Origin: Ichthyophis bannanicus
Lineage: Eukaryota; Chordata; Amphibia; Gymnophiona; Ichthyophiidae
NCBI GenBank assembly: GCA_033557465.1
Contig: CM066041.1
Location: forward strand, 160,245,532-160,309,531
Reading direction: 5' to 3'
Length of the DNA: 64,000 nt
In this document: positions 11,841-21,689 of the stretch, one piece after another
Layout of the letters: each line of letters opens with the position of its first letter
Numbering within the stretch: position 1 is the first letter of the stretch
Program-made: the position numbers and the translations under genes
Notes under the pieces: model-generated
What the model was told of the DNA's origin: nothing
Databases searched by the model: none
Seen by the model: only the letters and a program-made list of their open reading frames with translations

Positions 11841-12350
11841 ATTTATGCCTGTGCTGCTGAGGTAAGCTGTGACCAACTTCCTGGGTGATTAACAGTCCTT
11901 GCTTGGATAGAAGGAGTCTTTCAAAATGGCCTTTTGACCTGCCACCTGGTGTTAACACCTATTGAAAAAGTTTCACAGGTCTCTTGCCCCCTAGGTAGAA
12001 GGCCTCTTTGTAAAGGTCTCTAGAAGTCTTTATTTGTTGCTCAAAGAGTACTGACCCTGTTTTGCCTTTTGTGCTAAGCTATATACTGATTTGATTTAAA
12101 TTATAGCTCTTTTCTGCTGATAGGCTCTAACATTTTATGAAATTTCAACTACAAGCTCTCTGCTGGGTTCTAAATGTAACCAGAAAGCTCTCTTCTGTGT
12201 TTTAAATTTAAACGAAAAGTACTTTGCTGATGCTAGGCCCTGTGTGACTATTAAATTTAAACTACAAGCTCTCTGCTGGATTCCAAATTTAACCAGAAAG
12301 CTCTCTTCTGTGTTTTAAATTTAAACTAAAAGTATTTTGCTGATACTAGG

Positions 12351-12741
12351 ACCCAGTAAGAAACGTGGAAGGCAACAAAAAGACGTGATGTAAAATACTT
12401 TAATTTCTTTATTCCAGTCCAACCACCGGCCCGACACTGGCCGTGTTTCGCAAAAACCTTCCTCAGGGGCGAATGATGGCTGTATGTCGTATGTTTGTAA
12501 AACTGTAACTTACTCCTCCTCTATAAACACAGGAATGCCTGTATGGTAAATAGACTGAATTCAGTGTATTGCTATAGAGCCACAATGCTACTCTGTTGAA
12601 CTGCATAGAAGCGGCGCCGCTTGAAATCGCGCTTGGACTGGAATAAAGAAATTAAAGTATTTTACATCACGTCTTTTTGTTGCCTTCCACGTTTCTTACT
12701 GGGTCCTTGTCGCACGTGGAATCGTGCTCAGTTGTTGGGTC
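12351..12741. mobile_element. 391 bp fold-back element with 15 bp flanking duplication
   Basis: The ends are a near-perfect inverted repeat of about 70 bp: 12351-12420 starts ACCCAGTAAGAAACGTGG, and 12632-12702 is its reverse complement. The insertion is bordered by TTTGCTGATACTAGG at 12336-12350 and 12742-12756. On the minus strand the left inner part reads CTGAGGA...GCGAAACACGGCC (about 12442-12467), the signature of Penelope-like element termini. The flanking duplication could partly reflect the tandem unit itself. Confidence 0.65.
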
Positions 12742-12904
12742 TTTGCTGATACTAGGCCCTGAGTGACTATTAAATTTAAACTACAAGCTCTCTGCTGGGT
12801 ATGAAATGTAACCAGAAAGTTCTCTTCTGTATTTTAAATTTAAACTTAAACTGCTGCTACTAGGCCCTGGCTGATTTAACATAAAATAGTGGGTTCACAG
12901 ATTA

Positions 12905-13090
12905 AGCACAGTTACTTACCTGTAACAGGTGATCTCTGGGAACAGCAGGAATTAGTCTTCACATATGGGTACGTCGGTACCGACGGAGCCTGCACGGGAA
13001 TGCTGCCCAGCTTTCAATCAGAAAGCTTTTGGCAGCATCCCTCGCGCCTGCGCAGTGACTTCCCGCCTTCTCCACAGCCTCTCTTCAGTT
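12905..13090 (+). repeat. Left inverted terminal repeat of the gag-only DIRS element
   Basis: About 130 bp of it (12956-13090) is the reverse complement of 17464-17600, ending in CCACAGCCTCTCTTCAGTT. Its outer ~50 bp (AGCACAGTTACTTACCTG...) has no partner in the right repeat; its partner is in the internal complementary region. Confidence 0.85.
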
Positions 13091-13171
13091 GAGTTTCAGA
13101 GCTGAGACAAAGGCGAGGAGAGAAAAGGATAGAAATTAAGAAGATGCAACTCCTAGGGGAGGTGGGAGGGT

Positions 13172-13270
13172 TGTGAAGACTAATTCCTGCTGTTCCCAGA
13201 GATCACCTGTTACAGGTAAGTAACTGTGCTATCTCCAGGAACAAGCAGGAATGAGTCTTCACATATGGGG
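13172..13270 (+). repeat. Internal complementary region of the gag-only DIRS element
   Basis: Bases 13172-13230 are the reverse complement of the outer left end and 13231-13270 the reverse complement of the outer right end. The junction is TGTGCT|ATCTCC at 13230/13231. In DIRS biology this region templates completion of the ends when the circular DNA forms. Confidence 0.85.
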
Positions 13271-15295
13271 ACTCCCTAGCTGGAGATGCCAGGGGGAGAT
13301 CCCATAAAAATGCAAGTGCCTGGATCAGGGGTGCATTTTGTGTCCAGGAATCCCCGGCATCCAATGTGGGATGGAGGGTAGGAGTTGACAATAAAGGAGC
13401 TGTGAGGAAAGAAACAGCATAGCCATGGACTAGAGGGTCGTACAGAGTACAGGAGTCCTTGGTATATATGATGAGTAGCATTAAACACATTTAATGTACA
13501 CTTAAAATATGCAGCTTACCTACTGTAGTGTAGGAAGTAGGAAGCAGGATGGAGTCTACTAGAGAAGCAGTGGCTGAATCTTCAAGGTGACCTCCCAGTA
13601 GTGAGGATGAAGGTCCAGACCTTGAGGTAGTAGACGATCCAGGTGTCAACTGGGTAGGATTAGACATCAGGTCTTCCATGGAAAGCTTTATGGAAAAAAG
13701 CTGAAAACTCCTTTAGGCATAAAGTTATGAATATTGAAGACTAAAGGAAGAAGACTGACGGAGTTGGAGAACTAGTCCAGTCCTGGCAGGAAGAGGGGAA
13801 CTGGAAAAAAACCCTATTCCTAAGTAAAACAGCTGTGTACTCAAAGATAAAGATGTACACTGTTTTTCCTAGCTGGCGAGAGATAGGAAAAATATTGAAG
13901 CTGGATGCTTCAAGGACATAAAGAAAAAATGGGAAATGTTAGCACCAAGTGGTTGTTGGGGCTGAACACGTCCTGTATCATAATTTGGCATGGGACGTAG
14001 GGCAATAGACTGTCTAAAACCTCTAAGAGGTAAAACATGTAGTATAGACAGTAAGGGTGATAGTGAAGACGATTGATCAACCCTTGAGAAGCCCCCCATG
14101 CAACACATATATATGGGGAGATATATATATGTGGCTTGAATAGATATATATATATTAATATATATATATACATAATATATAAATATACATATGGAAATTT
14201 GTGGGGCATGGTTTAGCACCACCAGAGTAATGATATAAGTATGTAGACATATAAGGAGATGCTACATACAAGACAACAGATTGAGATACATGTCTACCAT
14301 GCAGCCCCATGATTGTACATGGGAAATAGAAGAGAAAAAAATTCTGCATCCTACAAGAGGGTGATCCCACTTGGGATATGTATAGAGAATCTATTTTCAT
14401 GGATTGAGGGATGCCGGAAGGCAATCCAACTAGTTATCCGTGATGTTCGCGTGCGAACAGATGAAGATAGGAATCTGTAAGGAACAATACAGGATTTCCA
14501 CAGAACACTGACATGGTGGATGTCTTGGATCTTCTCGTAGAAGAACTGAGATTACGTGTTAACACCCCAATTTAAAAAGGGGGGGGGTGCGGAGAACCCT
14601 CTCAGGTATAGGAAGGGTTATAAGTTCTTCTCTAGTAAAAGAGGAACTTCAGAGACAAGACCAATGCTCTGCAGTAAGGCCCCCATAGTAGAAAGCTTCT
14701 CTGAAGATTGCAGAGAGCATTGTGCAGGAGAGCTATGAGACAAACTGACTGAAAGTCAGGTATGTTGCCATATCCTAGGAAAGGATATGGGTAGAATAAT
14801 GTGAGAAAGTCTAAACAAGTAGGAGGATCCAAGGCAGCTTGGAATCACTACTGAGGGTAGACAAGATTTGAACAAGGGACTGGAACTTGGATAAAGTTTC
14901 AGCAAGAGAATTACTGTAACTCCTGCAGGCAGAGCTGCTGACGGAAACAGCAAAGAGACCGTCGTGTGTTGAAAAAGAAAAAACAGACAAGAAAATGGAG
15001 GGAATATCATCTATCCTTGTCTGGGGAACGAGCTTGCTAGAGAAGTAGTTCCGTATGGAAGTCCTTAAGTAGTTGTAGGGTGACGTACCCATGGGGAAGT
15101 CAACTGAAGGAAGAATGTTCAGTTGGGATAGAACTATCAGGTAATAGTCACAACTGCTCCTCTAGAGAATAAGAAGAGGAGAAGTGTGTAGTCCCTGAAC
15201 AAAATAATTGTTGGTTTTTTTTTTTTTTTTACAGGGTAGTACACTGAAAAACTTCTAAGATGTAGAAGGAAAGTGTAAGTTACAATTCCCGGTCC
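13271..15295. other. DIRS interior without recognisable pol or recombinase
   Basis: This is the position where reverse transcriptase, RNase H and tyrosine recombinase normally lie. Only short frames with no family motif are present. An alternating TA-rich microsatellite occupies about 14106-14190, a G-run 14580-14588 and a T-run 15216-15230. Confidence 0.5.
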
Positions 15296-17245
15296 CTATG
15301 GTTGCTGGGAATGTGGAGACTGGCCAGAACTGGAGGACTGCAGATTAGGTTGAGGCGTCTCTTGTTTAGGTATAGCCGAATAATGTGCAGGAGAGGAATG
15401 AAACTTTCTTTTCTTAGGGAAAGAAGGTTTGGCAGGACCTTTCCTACTCTTTGAAGAAGGAGGCGGCTTAGAATGGTTTCTAGTGGAAAAAGAGTCAGTG
15501 GAGCATTGAGCAACCTGACGTAAAGCCTCCTTATTGAAAAGACTTTCCCCTGTACAAGGAGAATGAGCTAGTATAGTTTGTGCCCGTTTGTTCAAGTCTG
15601 AAGCCTCAAGCCAGGCTCTGCGACGTGCTGCAATGGCAGTAGCAGAGGATCTGCTAACGGACTCAAAAGAGTCTACAGAAGCACGAGACAGGAACCAGGA
15701 TATATTGCGACTGTGATTAATGAGCAAGGAATAATCAGCAGCTTTGGGCTCTGGTAAAAAAGGGGTCAAAAGAGACAATTGCTCTGTGACTTCCTGGAGT
15801 GTTAGACTCATATGAAAAATATAGGAGAGCACTCTGGAAGCCAGCATAGAGTTTTGGAAGGCCTGACGGCCAAAAGCATCAAGTGTTCTTGAAGAACGAC
15901 CTGGCGGAAAAGAAGAATGCTTCTTCTTGCTCTTAACTTTTCTCAGTGCTGATTTCACTACTAGGGAACGATGAGAAAGTTGAGGTTTTTGGAATCCTGG
16001 AGAGGGTGGCACTCGGTACTTAACCTCAAGGTCAGTAGAAACTTGAGGAAGTCGTAAGGGTGATTTCCATATCCTGAGAAGGAGATCCTGCAGAGCAGGA
16101 TGTAAAGGAAACTGTATATTTTGCATTTGTGCCGGTGAGCCATGAGTAGGATCACAACCAGGGATAGAAATATTAAGAAAAGCTGCCATATCCAGGAGAA
16201 AAGCCTGAAAAGACTGATCTCCTAGGGGAAGTATTCTTGGTGAGGCCAAAGAAAGAGCCTGAGTATCAGAGGACGGAGAAGGTACTGCACCAAGGCCAGG
16301 TATGGGTTCCAAACTAGGCATCGGTGCAAGAACAGGCATCAACATTGCTACTGATAAAGGACTAGCAGGTGAGTTATGGCTAGGATCTTCGGAACTACCT
16401 ATTTGGAAATGACAGGAGTCGGTTCCGGGACGCGTCGGTACGCAGTCCTCTAGACTCGATATCGATTCAAGACTCGGCATCGAAGAGAGCGAGGCTAGCG
16501 AAGCATGTCTCGACAATTCTGACGGCGGTGGTAGGATCGGCGATGCCGATACCACTAAGGCAGCCTGGGTGACATCGATCGATACCAACAGTACCGAGGA
16601 TACCCTATGAGCACCCATCGATGCCGATGCCGATGCTAGGGTATCGGAACCAATCGACGCCGGTACCGTCCCAAAGCATGGCTGAGATTGAGGGAAGTCA
16701 ATGCGGTGCGTATCGATCGGTCCCGAAGGTACCGAGGATGCCCGATGACGATCCCTGGTGAAGAGTAGAGTACTCGACACCGGTGCCGATGCCGGAGGCT
16801 CGGTACCGCTCGAAGCGGATACCACCTCCGCGCATGGCTCAGGCATGTTCTGTGAGGGGTGAGCCCCAGGAACATCCTGAAACCCCTTTAACGCTTTGGA
16901 GCTCGAAGACTCCCGCAGGGGTAATGCCAATGGGTTCTTGAGGGTAAGGCCGGAGCCGTCACCATGCTGGGCATGGGACATACCACTCAAGCATTGGCTA
17001 GTCTTAACAGACTGTTTTTGGGTTACCTGATCCCGTGGAGTAGAGAAACCGGGTACCCTCACTGCCGAAGAAAAAACGGTATCGAGGGAAACTCTAAATA
17101 CTGAAGGTTTTCTCACAAGACTATCTCCTGACAAGTCAGGGGAAAAAGGGTCAGGACCCACACAGTTGAGACACCAACTATTGGTGTCTAAAAAGAAACA
17201 GGTGTTTCCACACTGGATGCACTTCTTAGGAAAAGAAGGCTCCAT
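15296..17245 (-). CDS. DIRS gag-like protein, intact 649-codon ORF
   Basis: The open frame fills most of the element between the right terminal repeat and the empty pol region. The N-terminus has a CxxC...CxxC zinc-binding pattern (C9, C12, C25, C28). Residues ~30-380 are low-complexity Ser/Pro/Thr/Ala-rich. The C-terminal third carries the block typical of vertebrate DIRS gag: 'LDAFGRQAFQNSMLASRVLS' at about 451-470, then a 'RRRAWLEAS' block near 540. A basic Lys/Arg/Ser tail follows (about 600-640) that could bind nucleic acid. The DNA for residues ~140-280 is unusually CpG-dense and rich in CGGTACCG/TCGAT motifs. By family knowledge it would form the RNA-binding particle protein. With no stop or frameshift over 1.95 kb and no pol in cis, it could only be mobilised by a related DIRS. 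Confidence 0.75.
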   Translation of the reverse strand: MEPSFPKKCIQCGNTCFFLDTNSWCLNCVGPDPFSPDLSGDSLVRKPSVFRVSLDTVFSSAVRVPGFSTPRDQVTQKQSVKTSQCLSGMSHAQHGDGSGLTLKNPLALPLRESSSSKALKGFQDVPGAHPSQNMPEPCAEVVSASSGTEPPASAPVSSTLLFTRDRHRASSVPSGPIDTHRIDFPQSQPCFGTVPASIGSDTLASASASMGAHRVSSVLLVSIDVTQAALVVSASPILPPPSELSRHASLASLSSMPSLESISSLEDCVPTRPGTDSCHFQIGSSEDPSHNSPASPLSVAMLMPVLAPMPSLEPIPGLGAVPSPSSDTQALSLASPRILPLGDQSFQAFLLDMAAFLNISIPGCDPTHGSPAQMQNIQFPLHPALQDLLLRIWKSPLRLPQVSTDLEVKYRVPPSPGFQKPQLSHRSLVVKSALRKVKSKKKHSSFPPGRSSRTLDAFGRQAFQNSMLASRVLSYIFHMSLTLQEVTEQLSLLTPFLPEPKAADYSLLINHSRNISWFLSRASVDSFESVSRSSATAIAARRRAWLEASDLNKRAQTILAHSPCTGESLFNKEALRQVAQCSTDSFSTRNHSKPPPSSKSRKGPAKPSFPKKRKFHSSPAHYSAIPKQETPQPNLQSSSSGQSPHSQQP

Positions 17246-17463
17246 AATGAAAAAAGGCCTGGTAGGCCTCAGAGTTAAGGCAAAAAAAAAAACTGAAGAA
17301 AAGTTTTACAGATTTTAGCCCAAAAACCACCGGGTGTACCGGCGGTAGCGGGAAAAACAGTCGCGACCACAAGAAAACAAAAAATTAAAATAATTAAAGC
17401 AATTAAAAAGAAACGTTTCTGTGGTGACAGGAGAACGTCCTGCCGGCTCCGCGGAAAAAAGAA

Positions 17464-17623
17464 AACTGAAGAGAGGCTGTGGAGAAGGCGGGAAGTCACT
17501 GCGCAGGCGCGAGGGATGCTGCCAAAAGCTTTCTGATTGAAAGCTGGGCAGCATTCCCGTGCAGGCTCCATCGGTACCGACGTACCCATATGTGAAGACT
17601 CATTCCTGCTTGTTCCTGGAGAT
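17464..17623 (-). repeat. Right inverted terminal repeat of the gag-only DIRS element
   Basis: Reverse complement of the inner part of the left repeat. It ends ...TTCCTGGAGAT at 17623 and is followed directly by the host ATTAGCTTTAATAC. Confidence 0.85.
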
Positions 17624-17781
17624 ATTAGCTTTAATACAAAGAATTCCTTTCAGAAAATTCCCAGAAGTATATACTCACAATTGCAGATCTTTCTCCAGAA
17701 GTAACAGTCCCCTTTTCTAGTCCTTCAAGACTCAACATTTTTTTTTTAAGTGGCTCTCGGGTCACACAGTCAGGACAGCCT

Positions 17782-18253
17782 GTCAAAGCAAAGAAACCCA
17801 ATCAACAGTCTGATTAAGATCTGAAGGTTCAATAGAATTCAGACGAAACATCCAAGCATGTTCACGAATGTTTAATTGCTTCAGTCTGTTACCCCCATGC
17901 CAAGATAATGCTAGATGATCCAAAATTCGCCAACAGAGATAAGATAATCAATGGTGAAATTGAAGCCAATGAGATACAAGTGAAGCAGTTTCAGAGCCGA
18001 TATGAATGCGGCTTTGTGTTCTGTTAAACACAAATATATTTTCCTCTTAGTTCAACCTACATAAACTAAAGAACAGGGACAAATAATAATATATATGACC
18101 CACACAGTATTGCAAGTAGTATGATGTTTAGAAAAACAGGTCTTCCCATTTGAATGATTCCAACTTTCCCCTGTTAAAGTAAATTGGTACCAATTACGTT
18201 GGCCACAAGAGTAATGACCAGCAGGCTGATTAGTATGCATAGCCAAAGAGTCA
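17782..18253 (-). pseudogene. PLE GIY-YIG endonuclease domain, decayed
   Basis: Minus-strand translation gives a C-rich entry, then 'VIYIIICPCSLVYVG', the GIY-YIG signature as written in Penelope-like elements. An 'EHKAA' block follows, and finally 'HGGNRLKQLNIREHAWMFRL' with 'NSIEP' and a Leu-Asn-rich end, which is the usual PLE C-terminus. A stop follows VYVG directly and at least one frameshift separates the later blocks, so it is dead. In live elements this domain nicks the target and is fused C-terminally to the reverse transcriptase. Confidence 0.8.
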
Positions 18254-19075
18254 AAAAATGCTATAAAAAAACACCACTAATCCAATTGCAATAAATACAA
18301 CAAGAAGGTGTTAGGCATCAGTAGAACATGGTATACAAATTTTTCTGGAGATCTACTGAAAGTCACCACATTATGGACCATTTGTAAAACATCAAGAGCC
18401 ACCACAGATTCAATTTCAAAACATGCAAAACACACTTATCTTCAAAAACATTTTGGCTTCTGAAAAGCTTGCCTCATTTCAGCTTCTCAAACAAATTTCC
18501 TCGACGCTGACAGCGTTTTGCATTGTAAGCTGCACCAGGAGGCTATTTCACAACCGTAATAGCGCACTACAATTCAAAGAATAAATATCTCAGTGTAACC
18601 ATTTCTTCCCAGGGGAACGCTGCTTCTGCGCCTCTCCAAATGGATCCAGATGCAGAAGCAGCATTCCCCTGGGAAGCAATGGTTGCACTGAGATGTTGAT
18701 GCTTTGAACACACATTGCATTTTTGTTAGCATTGTGAAATGGCCTCCTGGTGCAGCTTACAATGCGAAACACTGCCCGTGTTGAGGCAACTGTTTGAGAA
18801 GCCGAAATGAGGCAAGTGTTGAGAAGATGAAATGTTTTTGAAGATACGTGTGTTGTGCATATTTTGAAATTTAATGCGTGGTGGCTCTTAATATTTTACA
18901 AATGGTCCACAATGTGGTGACTTTCAGCAGATCCACAGAAAACTTTGTATACCATTTTCTACTGATGCCTAACACCTTCTTTGTTTATGTATTGCAATTG
19001 GATTAGTGGTGATTTTTTTATAACATTTTTTGGAATTTTTGGATTGTATGCTGTTTTGAGGCTTTTTCATGTCTG
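18254..19075. mobile_element. 822 bp near-palindromic element inside the PLE
   Basis: Two arms of about 390-410 bp face each other around a centre near 18635-18645. 18254-18420 pairs with 18880-19050 ('CACCACTAATCCAATTGCA' with its complement), and 18590-18630 pairs with 18650-18695 around GCTTCTGC. Arms differ by many substitutions and small indels. A 14 bp target duplication flanks it. The right arm contains TGCGAAACACTGCCCGTGTT, resembling PLE termini, so it may be a PLE pair of terminal repeats in inverted arrangement. Confidence 0.7.
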
Positions 19076-19202
19076 TAGCCAAAGAGTCAGGCAAAGAATT
19101 GAATTAGTCATTCTCCCAAATTCTTGCCCCATTTAAACGCAATACGGGGAGGTTCTACCAAACATGAGTGTAAGCCCAAAATATGCCAATGCTTATGGAT
19201 AG

Positions 19203-19340
19203 ATTTATTTATTTGTTTTATTTAAACGGACTTGGTATACCGCTTTCTCATGAAATCAAAGCGGTTGGCACAGCAAACAATCAATGAAAGAGGTGTTGTC
19301 AGTAGCATGCAGTGGGTGATTTGTCGCAGTGTGCTGTGTG
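19203..19340 (+). repeat. L2-like 3' fragment
   Basis: 'ATTTATTTATTTG...CTTGGTATACCGCTTTCTC...CAAAGCGGTT' is the same family as 42868-42990 and carries the typical ATTTATTT lead and 'TATACCGC' core. The rest to about 19600 is unassigned. Confidence 0.5.
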
Positions 19341-19624
19341 AGTGAGTGTGGTTGATTTTGATGTGAAGCTATATACATTGTGCGCTTATGATACATATTT
19401 ACAGTTACATATTTACAATGATGGCTATGTTAACTTAAATGGTTGGTTAAGAGTCATTCTGTGAGGTCCTTGAAATGGTCTCTGAATAGTTCAGTTTTAA
19501 GCTGCTTTCTGATTTAACCACTCAATGAGAGGTTTGAGGTCCTTTCTTTGATTTTGAGTATCAGTCTGGTTTGGTTCTTTTTGTACTTTATAATGGCAAC
19601 AGAAGTGCCTATGTACCTTTATAA

Positions 19625-20060
19625 AATAGATGCCTGATATTCAGCCACAGCAGCCGGTGCTGCTGAAGCAGCTAGCCATTGCCGCTGAACTAAAGACGCA
19701 GATATTCTATGCTAGGGCCATATCTGACTATAGGCACTGAATATCTGAGTCGGCCAGAGAGCAGAGAAGCTAACCAGGCAGGGAAATGTTGAGCCACTGC
19801 CCAGTTAGCGCCTGCTGTGAAGTTAGGCCACCCTTTCAGGCGATAACAGGGCAGTAGCTCAATATCACTGTTGTCACCGCTGTCCAGTTATTGCCAGGTG
19901 CTGCCTCCACTTTGCTCCTGAAACATCCCAATACTGGCCAGCTAGCATCAGAGTGTTCAAAGGCAACACCCAATGATATTCAGCAGGACTAACCATGCTA
20001 ATGCCACAGAATATCCAGGAGACTGATTAACGTGGTTAGCAGGTCTGCTAACTATGTTAA
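19625..20060 (+). repeat. Interspersed repeat, relative of 8700-8985
   Basis: It shares ordered blocks with the reverse of 8700-8985 (GATATTCAGCC, GCTGCTGAAGCAGCTAGCC, CAGTTATTGCCAGGTGCTGC, AGCATCAGAGTGTTCAAAGG). No coding is present. Probably a non-autonomous DNA transposon. Confidence 0.5.
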
Positions 20061-20547
20061 TCACATTGAATTCCCGTCCTAAGTTCTCATAATTATCCCA
20101 ACAGCATTTAAATGCTCTCTCACAAATTTATACATACTGCAAAGGGGATGTAGATGTGCATGCATTGTATGAAATCTGTGTGTGCACTGCAATGCTGCCC
20201 AAACTCTGGCCCTAGGAAGGCCTAGGTCCCATCTTTATAAAATAACCCCAAAGTGGCAGAATTCTTCCCATTCTGGTTTGGTGCTACAGATAATAAATGA
20301 ATCATTTGCAATAAAAGCAACAGCACTGAGTTACTCCCAGTAAGATATCAATAAACTGAAGAATGAGATAGAGGTGTCGGGGGTACTATCTTAACCTATC
20401 TATATGGCCAGAGTTCCATGTGACTGTGTTTGAATGAACATAGGGTCTAGCTCAGTATGATATTGACTGACGTCCTGCATTTGAAATTATTCCAGGTCAA
20501 TACCCTACTAATGTATGAGTGGAGAAAAGGCTCATAGTGCTATAGGT

Positions 20548-21534
20548 CAGGGCTTGACAAATTTTCTTTGGCTTTAGGAGCCAGAAGTTGAAATCTTCTC
20601 CCCCCTCCCACCAGAGCAGGTGAGGAGGAGGAAGGAATCTCTTCTGAGGTCCACCACAGCTCCTTTAAGGACTGATTTACTGAGGCTGTTGTTCCATCCC
20701 ATGTCTAAAGGAAAATAAAGCTTAGAAAATCAGGCACCTCTGCAGGCCACTGGCAGAAATGCAAGCCTTCCTCTCTCGTTCTCTCCACCCCCACCCTCCA
20801 TCACCCAGTCTCCCTCTTTTATCTTATTCCTCTCCATAAGTCTCCCTTACCTAGTCCATCGTCTTCCTCCTCTGTTAAATCATCTGACCCCATACCTCTT
20901 TCAAGCTAGGCAGTCAACCCTATGCAGTCCTTACCTTTACCCCAGACAGCTAGTCAACTATCCCCCTACCTCTGCCTCTGCCCCAGCTAGCTAGTTACCC
21001 CCTCCTTCTCTAAAACCTAACCATGCAAGCCAGTAGACTGCCAGTCCCCTAGCCTCTACCCCCATCCCAGCCTGCCCAACCATTCAGGAGGCCAGTCATT
21101 CATCTCCAGCAACCCCTATCCTACCCAGAAAGCCAGTCTCCACCCTCCCCCAAAACAGCACTTCCTCAGAGCCACCAATTATCATCTTGTGTGTGGCTGC
21201 CACTTCCTGCACAATTGCTGTAGTCTAAACTGCTTTCTTCCTGCACAGTGTGGCTCTATGTGAATCTGAACTACGCTGTGCAGGAACTCTCGTGCTGGTC
21301 TCACAAGAACGAGAGGCTAACATAAGAATTCCTGCACAGTGCAGCTCAGATTCACACAGAGCCACACTGGGCCGGAGGGAAGCAATTCATGCTCAGACTG
21401 CAGCGACTGTGGCTAAAAGCAAACAAAAATAAAAGAAGAAAAGAAAAAAGGGGAGAGACACACAAATCTCAGGCACCAAATATAAATTTCTAGTCACTAT
21501 AGCAATCTGGCGAACTGGGATTTGTCATGTCCTG
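20548..21534. mobile_element. hAT-like non-autonomous element, 987 bp
   Basis: The ends CAGGGCTTGACAAATTTT and (reverse complement of right end) CAGGACATGACAAATCCC form a terminal inverted repeat. They are flanked by CTATAGGT (20540-20547) and CTATAGGC (21535-21542), an 8 bp target duplication with one difference. No transposase frame is inside. A hairpin with ~55 bp arms (about 21243-21295 with 21325-21380) occupies the right half. Confidence 0.7.
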
Positions 21535-21689
21535 CTATAGGCCCAGTAGGAACCAATTCCAATTGAGCTACAAGATAGAAAACAAAGCAGAAAGAATCTA
21601 TTGAACAAAAAAAAAAGCTAAAAACAATTCTTAAAAGAGAACAAGGCAAACTGCCACTGCCCTCCCAGCATTTGCTCCATATGCGTACT

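Larger units (their letters stand above)
12905..17623 (-). mobile_element. DIRS-like element (gag-only), 4.7 kb
   Basis: Inverted terminal repeats (12905-13090 and 17464-17623) enclose a gag-like ORF. An internal complementary region at 13172-13270 joins the outer ends of both repeats, the hallmark of DIRS retrotransposons, which integrate through a circular intermediate by a tyrosine recombinase. Comparison with copy A of the host repeat shows insertion into GATTA/ATTAGC without a target duplication, as expected for DIRS. No reverse transcriptase, RNase H or recombinase is recognisable at 13271-15290, so the copy is non-autonomous. Confidence 0.85.
12074..17735 (+). repeat. Minisatellite-bearing repeat unit, copy B, interrupted by two insertions
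   Basis: Same order of blocks as copy A, starting 'AAGCTATATACTGATTTGAT' and ending 'CTAGTCCTTCAAGACT' at about 17733. A fold-back element sits at 12351-12741 inside a ~112 bp unit, and a DIRS element at 12905-17623 inside the following 'GATTAATTAGC' sequence. About 230 bp separate the end of copy A from the start of copy B. Confidence 0.7.
17742..19200 (-). mobile_element. Penelope-like element remnant, split by an insertion
   Basis: Minus-strand PLE coding remnants lie on both sides of an 822 bp insertion (18254-19075): the GIY-YIG endonuclease at 18253-17782, and upstream linker DNA at about 19076-19200. The sequence TAGCCAAAGAGTCA occurs on both sides (18240-18253 and 19076-19089) as a 14 bp target duplication. 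Reverse transcriptase sequence is missing upstream. Confidence 0.75.

Noticed and set aside
14106..14190. Origin-like AT-rich element
   Set aside because: Simple TA microsatellite within a retroelement, with no other support.
13869..14222. Ile/Tyr-rich minus-strand frames
   Set aside because: Translation of the TA microsatellite.
15641..16875. Additional minus-strand ORFs overlapping the DIRS gag
   Set aside because: Overlapping frames inside the 649-codon gag with no motifs of their own.
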